Under the pieces are notes generated by a model. The model worked only from the letters and a program-made list of their open reading frames with translations, was not told where the DNA came from and did no database searches. From Nocardia sp. CDC159 (GTDB lineage Bacteria; Actinomycetota; Actinomycetes; Mycobacteriales; Mycobacteriaceae): a stretch of DNA of 64,000 nucleotides. Below are positions 58,020 to 64,000 of the stretch, one piece after another (the first letter of the stretch is position 1; the number at the start of each line of letters is the position of its first letter). Location of the stretch: positions 1 to 64,000 of the forward strand of contig NZ_JAMRXH010000015.1 in assembly GCF_023740735.1 (NCBI RefSeq), in the 5' to 3' direction. Both the position numbers and the translations under genes were made by a program.

Positions 58020-59684
58020 TCAGCCACCCGTATGACCGAGTACCTGGCCCGGGGCCTGCAGCACGGTGCCGAGGGTGTTGCCCGCCTGGCCGAGGCCGTC
58101 GTTGAGCGTGCCGCCGATATCGGGCAGCGGGCGGCTGGGCGCCGTGGGCGGCGACGGCTGCTGCACGGTCGGCGGCTGCACCGTCGGCGCGGATGGCGCC
58201 GGGGGCGGAGCCGGGGCCGGATTGGGTTGCGGGGCGGCGGCATTGGGCTCGGGCGCGGCCGGGGCTCCGGCGGCGGGAGCGGGTTGCTCCGCCGCGGGCG
58301 TCGCGGATGTGCCCGGTGCGGCGGGAGCGGTGGTGGATTTCGCGCCGACCGACGCCGCGGTCCGGGTCCGTCCCCCGGGTGCGGAACCGTTGTCCGCGAC
58401 CGGGGCCGCGACGCCGGGAGCGCTGGTCGGTGCGTCGGTGGCCGAGATCGCAGGGGAGGGAGACGAATTCGAGGTCTGCGAGGTCTGCACCGCCGTGCCG
58501 AGCGCGAGTGTGCCGGTCGCGAGCGCCGCGACGGCGACCGCGGCGCCGCCGATGAAGGCCACTCGTCGCCAGGCGCCACGGCGTTCGGGGCGCGGGGACT
58601 GCGGCAGGGGTGGCAGCACCGGCGAGCGATCCGGCTCCGGAAGTCGGTGCCGCAGTGCGGGAATGGCGTCGGTGGGTGCGGCCGGGAGTTCGGGCTCGGC
58701 CACGGTGTCGAGTGCGGCCGTCGACTGTTCGGCCGCCAGCAGGGCGGCGCCGGAGGCGGCGGTGTGTGCGGGTTCGGCGGCCGAGACGACCGCCACGCCG
58801 AACTCGGTGGAGACCAGCTCGGTCAGCAGCGGAATCGCGGCACCGCCGCCGGTGAGCAGGATCTTCTCGATCGCGCCCAGGCCAGCTCGGCGCGCGGCCT
58901 GATGGATCAGCTCCAGCGAACCGAGCAGCGGCTCGCGCAGCAGGTCCTCGAGCTCGTCGCGGACCAGGCGGACATCGCGGGCGGTGCCGGACAACCGGAC
59001 CGGAACCACCGTCGCGGTAATTCCGGAAAGCTCCTCTTTCGCTTTTCCGCAGCGTTGGCGGAGGGCGGCCAATTCCCTTTCGACCATCGGGTCGAAGGGG
59101 TCGAAATCGTTTTCACCCTGAACGTTTGCCAGCACGTAACGCATTGTCAGTAGATCGAATTCGGCGCCGCCGATCTCGGTGGAGCGCAGCGGTTCGGCGA
59201 GCAGTCCGCCGCACGGTCCGGTGCCGACCGCCGAGACGGTGACCCCGGTCGTGCCCAGGTCGTACACCAGCACCGCGGCGGCATCGATGGGGCCGCGCGC
59301 GGTTTCCAGCCAGCGCACCGCCGCCACCGGCTCGGAGACCAGCGCCACCTCGGACAGGTCCGCGCGGTCCAGTGCGGCTCGCTGCGCCGCCGCCGTATGG
59401 CGCGACCACCACGCCGGATGCGCGAGCATCGCGGCGCTCGGACCGGTCGTATTGACGGTGTGACTGACCAGTTCGGCGACGAGATCGGCGGCGGCGATCG
59501 AGGTGCCGTCGTCGGTCAGGATGGCGACCGGATCGCCGACGCGGGACAGGAGGTCCGTCGTTCCCGGTGCGCTCGGCCGGACGTGTGCCGCGGCGTCGCG
59601 AAGATCGCCGCCTCCCCCCGAAGTCGTCACGGCGACCGTGTTCGACGACCCGACTGTGATGCCGAGCGCCAGGCCCTGAGTCAT
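58020..59684 (-). CDS. Membrane-anchored Hsp70-like protein, divergent from iniB
   Basis: A 554-residue protein with an Hsp70/actin nucleotide-binding fold: phosphate-1-like LGITVGSSNTVAV, phosphate-2 VLVYDLGTTGVTVSAVG, adenosine motif ILLTGGGAAIPLLTEL. There is no peptide-binding domain. A membrane helix (about 378-402) leads to a Pro/Ala-rich tail outside the cytoplasm. It is the first gene of the iniR operon, so it is probably part of the signal path. A direct role in activating IniR is inference. Confidence 0.75.
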   Translation of the reverse strand: MTQGLALGITVGSSNTVAVTTSGGGGDLRDAAAHVRPSAPGTTDLLSRVGDPVAILTDDGTSIAAADLVAELVSHTVNTTGPSAAMLAHPAWWSRHTAAAQRAALDRADLSEVALVSEPVAAVRWLETARGPIDAAAVLVYDLGTTGVTVSAVGTGPCGGLLAEPLRSTEIGGAEFDLLTMRYVLANVQGENDFDPFDPMVERELAALRQRCGKAKEELSGITATVVPVRLSGTARDVRLVRDELEDLLREPLLGSLELIHQAARRAGLGAIEKILLTGGGAAIPLLTELVSTEFGVAVVSAAEPAHTAASGAALLAAEQSTAALDTVAEPELPAAPTDAIPALRHRLPEPDRSPVLPPLPQSPRPERRGAWRRVAFIGGAAVAVAALATGTLALGTAVQTSQTSNSSPSPAISATDAPTSAPGVAAPVADNGSAPGGRTRTAASVGAKSTTAPAAPGTSATPAAEQPAPAAGAPAAPEPNAAAPQPNPAPAPPPAPSAPTVQPPTVQQPSPPTAPSRPLPDIGGTLNDGLGQAGNTLGTVLQAPGQVLGHTGG

Positions 59685-59782
59685 TCGAGATCCCCTTGTT
59701 CATTTGCGCGGGTGAGGTCGGCGCGACCTACGGGGCCTGTCGGTTGCTGGGGGGACCTCGTTACTTCGATTCGGGTAACACT

Positions 59783-59795
59783 GGGGAAATTCCCC
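59783..59795. promoter_or_regulatory. Palindrome GGGGAAATTCCCC in the iniB/iniR-operon gap
   Basis: Perfect 6-bp arms around a central A, roughly midway between the divergent starts (59684 and 59943). A related GGGGGTTTCCCCCC lies near 59836-59849. Candidate binding site of IniR. Confidence 0.5.
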
Positions 59796-59942
59796 TAATG
59801 CCATGCTTGCCCCCAATGCGCTCGGCTTCGCGATGAGGGGGTTTCCCCCCGTTTCGGCGTAACGGATCGTCTTCCTAGCGTGAAAGGCAATTCGACTACC
59901 GCGGATCGCCACTAGGTCCGCCGAACCAGGAGACGACGTGCG

Positions 59943-62258
59943 ATGAGTCCCAACGCGATTCTCGAGTTCATTCTCGGCCTGCTGCGCGATCAGGAGGCCG
60001 CGGTGGGCTACTGCACCAATCCGGCCCAGGCGCTGGCCGCCGCGGGTCTGGAGGCGGTGACGCCGGAGGATATCGCCGCCGTGGCCCCTATGGTGGCCGA
60101 ATCGGCGCTGATCAGCGGCGGTTCGCAGCTGGCGGCGATCGTGGCCGCCGGTGCCGGTGTCGCCGCGAGCGCCACCGCTGCCGCGAGCGCCACCGCCGCC
60201 GCGACCGCGGCGACCCAGGCGAATCTGGCCGCGGGCCTCGCGGCCGGGGTGAATACCGGCGTGCAGGGTGGCACCGGCCTGGACATCGGCCTGTCCGGTG
60301 TGACCGGAGCCGACCTGGGCGCGGGCCTGTCCGCGGGTCTGCAGACCGCGGCCGGATTGGGCGCGAACCTGTCCGCCGGATTGGGTGCGGCCGCCGCGGC
60401 CGGGGCAGGCGCGGTGGGCGGCATCGAGGCCGGACTCGCCGCCGGGATCGGTGCCCTGACCGGTGCCGCCGCGACCCTCGGCGAAACGGTCGCCGGCGGT
60501 GCGAACGTGACCGCGGGCATTGATGCGGCCCTGCACAGCGATATCGGCGCCGACGTGACAACCGGCCTCGAAACCGGTTTCAGCACGGCCGCCACGGCCC
60601 TCACCAACACCACCGCCGACCTCACCGGCGCGGTGAACGGCACCCTCAACGGTGTGACCGATGCCACAGCCCACCTCGGCACGAACCTCTCCGCAGCCCT
60701 GAACACCGCGGTCGACGCGGGCACCGACCTCGGCGCGTCGCTGAGCACCGGCCTGACGGCCGGACTGCACGGTGCGACCGGTGCGGCCGGGAATCTCGGC
60801 GCGGCGCTGGATGGTGCGGCGCGGGCGGATGCGGATCTGGGTGCCTCGCTCGGCGGTGCCGCGCAGGCGGGCTCGAATCTCGCTGACTCGCTTGGTGGTT
60901 CGGTGGCCGGTGGGCTGCAAGGTGCGACCGGTGCCGCTGGGAATCTGGGCGCGGCGCTGGGTGGTGCGGCGCAGGCGGGTACTGATGTGGGTGCCTCGCT
61001 CGGCGGTGCCGCGCAGGTCGGATCGAATATCGGTGCTGGGCTGGGCGGTTCGCTGACCAGCGGGCTGGAGGCCGGGGTGAACGGGGCGACGGGTGCGGCC
61101 GGGAGCCTTGGTGGGGCGCTGGGTGGCGCGGCTCAGGTGGGCGCGGATCTGGGCACCCCCGTCGAGGGTGCCGCGCAGGTCGGCTCGAATCTTGCCGGCT
61201 CGCTGGGTGGTTCGGCGGCCGGTGGGGTGGAGGCCGGGTTGCAGGGTGTGACCGGTGGCCTCGGTGGGGCGCTGGGCGGTGCGGCTCAGGTAGGGACGGA
61301 GGTGGGTGCTTCCCTCGGCGGTGCGGCGCAGGTCGGCTCGAATGTCGCCGGTTCGCTGGGTGGTTCGGCGGCCAGTGGGTTGGAGGCCGGGCTGGGTGGG
61401 GCGGCCGGTGCGGCCGGGAACCTTGGCGGGGCGTTGGGTGGTGTCGCGCAGGCTGGGGCCGGGCTGTCCTCGGGTGTGGAAGGGGCCGTGGATAGCGGGT
61501 TGCGTGCCGTTGGTGATGTGACGTCCGGCGTCGGCGGGGCGGCGCAGGTTGGATCTGGCTTGGGCGCAGGGCTTTCCACCGGTGTGGGTGGGGCTGTGGA
61601 TACCGGGCTGCATGCCGGTGGTGATCTGACGTCCGGTGTGAGCGGCGCACTCGGTGGGGCGGGCCAGGTTGGAACCGGTTTGGAGGCGGGGTTGTCCTCG
61701 GGTGTGGATGGTGCGCTGGGTGGGGCGGCGCATGCCGGGTCCGGTTTGGACGCGGCGCTTTCCACCGGTGTGGGTGGGGCTGTGAATACCGGGCTGCATG
61801 CCGGTGGCGATGTGGCGTCGGGCTTGGGGGGTGCGGCCCAGGTTGGAACCGGTTTGGAGGCGGGGCTGTCCTCCGGTGTGGATGGTGCGCTGGGTGGGGT
61901 GGCGCATGCCGGGTCCGGTTTGGGCGCGGGGCTTTCCACCGGTGTCGGTGGGGCTGTGGATACCGGAGTGCATGCCGGTGGTGAGGTGAGTTCGTCGGTC
62001 GGGGGGAGTGTGGAGTCCTCGGTGGCGAATACCTGGTCCAGCGTGGATGTTTCGCAGGCGTTCGGGAGTGGGGTCGGGACCTCGTTCGGGACGGGTGTGG
62101 ACGCTGGTGTCGGTGGGTCCGCGCACGGGGCGATCGACAGCACGCTGGAGGCGGGCGCGCAGGGGTCGAGCGGGCTGTTCGGGGATGCGGGTGGTCATCT
62201 CGGCGGTGGCGTGGAGACGCACGCCAGCGGTGATGTCACCGGCGGACTGCTGCACTGA
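59943..62258 (+). CDS. iniB: IniB-like protein, very long Gly/Ala repeat type
   Basis: A 771-residue protein. The N-terminal 60 residues (MSPNAILEFILGLLRDQEAA, then YCTNPAQALAAAGLEAVTPEDI) match the IniB N-terminal domain. The rest is Gly/Ala-rich with repeated helix-forming units (GAALGGAAQ-G--LGASLGG; STGVGGAVDTGLHAGGD) and few charged residues. M. tuberculosis IniB has about 479 residues, so this one is much larger through repeat expansion. The cell-wall-stress operon is induced by isoniazid and ethambutol in mycobacteria; IniB itself has no known activity. AGGAGA precedes ATG 59943. Confidence 0.85.
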   Translation: MSPNAILEFILGLLRDQEAAVGYCTNPAQALAAAGLEAVTPEDIAAVAPMVAESALISGGSQLAAIVAAGAGVAASATAAASATAAATAATQANLAAGLAAGVNTGVQGGTGLDIGLSGVTGADLGAGLSAGLQTAAGLGANLSAGLGAAAAAGAGAVGGIEAGLAAGIGALTGAAATLGETVAGGANVTAGIDAALHSDIGADVTTGLETGFSTAATALTNTTADLTGAVNGTLNGVTDATAHLGTNLSAALNTAVDAGTDLGASLSTGLTAGLHGATGAAGNLGAALDGAARADADLGASLGGAAQAGSNLADSLGGSVAGGLQGATGAAGNLGAALGGAAQAGTDVGASLGGAAQVGSNIGAGLGGSLTSGLEAGVNGATGAAGSLGGALGGAAQVGADLGTPVEGAAQVGSNLAGSLGGSAAGGVEAGLQGVTGGLGGALGGAAQVGTEVGASLGGAAQVGSNVAGSLGGSAASGLEAGLGGAAGAAGNLGGALGGVAQAGAGLSSGVEGAVDSGLRAVGDVTSGVGGAAQVGSGLGAGLSTGVGGAVDTGLHAGGDLTSGVSGALGGAGQVGTGLEAGLSSGVDGALGGAAHAGSGLDAALSTGVGGAVNTGLHAGGDVASGLGGAAQVGTGLEAGLSSGVDGALGGVAHAGSGLGAGLSTGVGGAVDTGVHAGGEVSSSVGGSVESSVANTWSSVDVSQAFGSGVGTSFGTGVDAGVGGSAHGAIDSTLEAGAQGSSGLFGDAGGHLGGGVETHASGDVTGGLLH
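61550..62000. repeat. 174-186-bp repeats inside iniB
   Basis: CTTTCCACCGGTGT(G/C)GGTGG recurs at 61572, 61758 and 61932, and GGTTGGAACCGGTTTGGAGG at 61667 and 61841 (174 bp apart). The copies are nearly identical, suggesting recent expansion or gene conversion. Shorter, older repeats fill 60780-61460. Confidence 0.85.
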
Positions 62259-62281
62259 GCGAAGGGCGAGTGAGGACGGGT

Positions 62282-64000
62282 ATGGGGATCGTGGTGGCCG
62301 GGGCCGCGAGCAGCGCACCGGCATTGCCATTGCCGACGGTGCTCGCGGAGACCATCACCGCCGCACGCGCCGCGCAGCGCGACGACCTGGTCGGTCGGCT
62401 GGAGCAGCTGGCCGACCGGGTCCGCGATCCGCGGCGGCGGATCGTGGTGGCGGGGCTGGGAAATCAGGGCAAGAGTCAATTCGTCAACGCCCTGTTGAAT
62501 CTCGACGTCTGCCCGGTCGGTGACGATGCGACCACCACCGTCCCCGTCCTGCTCGCGCACGGCCCACAGCCGCGGGCCGAGCTCGTGCTCGCCGGTCCAA
62601 CCGGTACCGAGGCGGACGGCCGCCGAATGCCGCTGCCGCTCGACGCGATAGCCGCGGTCACCCCGCATTCCCCGCACGGCCACGTACTGCGCCTGGAGAT
62701 CCAGGCCCCCAACCCCCTGCTCGCCGACGGCATCGTGCTCGTCGACACCCCGGCCATCGGCGGCCACGGGAATCCCGGAGCCACCAGCGTTCTCGGCCTG
62801 GCGCCGACGGCCGACGCGGTACTGGTGCTATCCGACGCCTCGACCGAACTCACCGAACCCGAGGTCGACTTCCTGCGCCAGGTCCACCAGCTCTGTCCGG
62901 CGGTGGCGCTGCTGCTCAGCAAGATCGATCTCTATCCGCACTGGCGACAGGTCCATCAGGCCGACGAGCAGCATCTGCACCGCAACAATCTGCGGCTGCG
63001 GATCCTCCCCGTCTCCGCACTCCTGCGCGCCCACGCCATGCGACTGCGCGACGAACAACTCGGCCGCGAATCCGGCTTCGGCGCCCTGTTCGACTTCCTG
63101 CGCGACCAGGTCGTGGCCCGCGACCAGGCCGCGACCCGCCGCGCCGTGGCACTCGACATCTCCTCCGCCGCAGAACATCTGGCTCTCGCCCTGGGCAGTG
63201 AGCTGGTGGCCCTGCGCGATCCCGAGCGCGGCGCCGTCGCCATCCGCGAACTGCGCACGGCCAAGACACAGGCCGAGGATCTGCACCGCCGCACCGCCAC
63301 CTGGCAGCAGACCCTCGGCGACGGCATCGCCGACCTGGCCGGAGACATCGACCATGATCTGCGCGACCGGCTGCGCGCCATCGGCCGCACGGCCGAGGAG
63401 TGGATCGACGAGAACGATCCGGGACGGCTCTGGGAGCATATGGCCGAATGGCTCACCGCGACGGTCGACACCGCCATCGGCGACAACCTGCTGTGGACCC
63501 ACGCCCGAGCCCTGCACCTGGCCGAGCGGGTGGCCGAGCACTTTCGGGAATTCGGCGCGGTCGATCTGCCGAATGTGCGCGCGGGGCTGGATCCGGCGGG
63601 TTCGCGGGTCGACTCGATCACCCTCACCGATCTGGAACCGGATCTGGGGCTGGGCCACAAGCTGCTGGTCGGCATGCGCGGCTCCTACGGCGGCATGGTG
63701 ATGGTCGGCCTGGCCAGCACGGTCGCGGGACTGGCGCTGATCAATCCGGTCTCGCTTGGCGCCGGAGTCCTGCTGGGCGGCAAGGCCTTCCGCGACGACA
63801 AGCGCGAACGGCTGATGCGCCGCCGCAACGAGGCCAAGAATGCGGTCCGCCGCTATCTCGACGACGTGAGCTTCGAGGCGGGTAAGGAGTCGCGCGACCG
63901 GCTGCACCGCGTGCACCGGGTGCTGCGCGACCACTTCACCGGCATCGCCGACCGCAGCCTGCGCTCGATCAACGAGTCGCTGCAGGCGGCCCAGGACGCG
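62282..64000 (+). CDS. iniA: IniA-like dynamin-family GTPase, C-terminus cut by window
   Basis: The first 573 codons of a bacterial dynamin-like protein. G1 is GLGNQGKS (residues 58-65), G3 DTPAIGG (155-161), G4 SKID (213-216). Helical stalk regions and a hydrophobic paddle (GGMVMVGLASTVAGLALIN) follow. M. tuberculosis IniA (Rv0342) bends and fuses membranes and supports drug tolerance. ATG 62282, with GAGGA upstream, starts 23 bp after iniB in the same operon. No stop occurs before 64000; iniC would be expected next. Confidence 0.85.
   Translation, partial: MGIVVAGAASSAPALPLPTVLAETITAARAAQRDDLVGRLEQLADRVRDPRRRIVVAGLGNQGKSQFVNALLNLDVCPVGDDATTTVPVLLAHGPQPRAELVLAGPTGTEADGRRMPLPLDAIAAVTPHSPHGHVLRLEIQAPNPLLADGIVLVDTPAIGGHGNPGATSVLGLAPTADAVLVLSDASTELTEPEVDFLRQVHQLCPAVALLLSKIDLYPHWRQVHQADEQHLHRNNLRLRILPVSALLRAHAMRLRDEQLGRESGFGALFDFLRDQVVARDQAATRRAVALDISSAAEHLALALGSELVALRDPERGAVAIRELRTAKTQAEDLHRRTATWQQTLGDGIADLAGDIDHDLRDRLRAIGRTAEEWIDENDPGRLWEHMAEWLTATVDTAIGDNLLWTHARALHLAERVAEHFREFGAVDLPNVRAGLDPAGSRVDSITLTDLEPDLGLGHKLLVGMRGSYGGMVMVGLASTVAGLALINPVSLGAGVLLGGKAFRDDKRERLMRRRNEAKNAVRRYLDDVSFEAGKESRDRLHRVHRVLRDHFTGIADRSLRSINESLQAAQDA

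Noticed and set aside
59700..62330. 876-codon open frame antisense to iniB
   Set aside because: It mirrors the Gly/Ala repeat codons of iniB; the translation is a low-complexity Arg/Pro/Thr string without domains, and it crosses the promoter region and the start of iniA.

Overview
The window looks like a chromosome segment of a mycolic-acid actinobacterium, most likely Nocardia or a close relative. The DNA is GC-rich with strong GC3 bias. GTG and TTG starts are common. Recognisable relatives of Mycobacterium tuberculosis genes are present: fadE5, dcd, a UDP-glucose dehydrogenase (udgA/Rv0322-like), aspC (Rv0337c), the ETF oxidoreductase etfD (Rv0338c), the LuxR-type regulator iniR (Rv0339c), iniB and iniA. 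Gene names come from protein sequence recalled from family knowledge; no database search was run.

Layout. 1-9 kb: a truncated fadE5, hydrolases, a methyltransferase, a secreted DUF4185 protein, a crotonase/hydrolase pair, a MazF-like toxin-antitoxin module, a lipoprotein, a YdcF-like protein and an NCS1 permease. 9-20.7 kb: dcd, a TRIC-type channel, tandem XRE/MmyB-like regulators, an MFS exporter, tRNA-Gly(CCC), UDP-glucose dehydrogenase, a membrane-anchored actin/Hsp70-fold protein, a YibE/F membrane protein with a natural polyhistidine N-terminus, and aspC. 20.8-23.2 kb: an XRE/TPR regulator and a divergent unknown gene.

23.4-43.1 kb is the most notable region. It holds a two-repressor switch with palindromic operators; a lysis cassette (29-residue peptide, LysB-type esterase, GH25 endolysin, two holin-like proteins); two unknown proteins; a polymorphic toxin with a deaminase-like C-terminus plus a SUKH-like immunity protein; and a complete non-contractile siphovirus-type tail set. 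The tail set comprises a terminator-like protein, tail tube, chaperones with a -1 frameshift site, a short tape measure, Dit-like and Gp37-like proteins, three collagen-like fibre paralogues and three further tip or fibre proteins. I see no integrase, terminase, portal, protease, capsid or replication gene. The simplest reading is a domesticated prophage kept as an F-type tailocin (phage-tail-like bacteriocin), inserted between aspC and etfD, which are neighbours in M. tuberculosis.

43.2-54.1 kb: a small membrane protein, a short secreted protein, a chitin-active LPMO, etfD with a repeat-rich tail, a secreted glycine-zipper protein, an NRDE/TANGO2 protein and two secreted S1 proteases. 54.3-64 kb: an ini-type cell-envelope stress locus. 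On the minus strand are an Hsp70-like membrane protein, IniR and a half-size actin-fold membrane protein. On the plus strand, divergently, are a very large repetitive IniB and the start of the dynamin-like GTPase IniA, cut by the window end.

fadE5 and etfD, 48 kb apart and functionally linked through electron-transfer flavoprotein in mycobacteria, share an identical 13-bp element inside palindromic operator-like sequences. This suggests one fatty-acid regulon.
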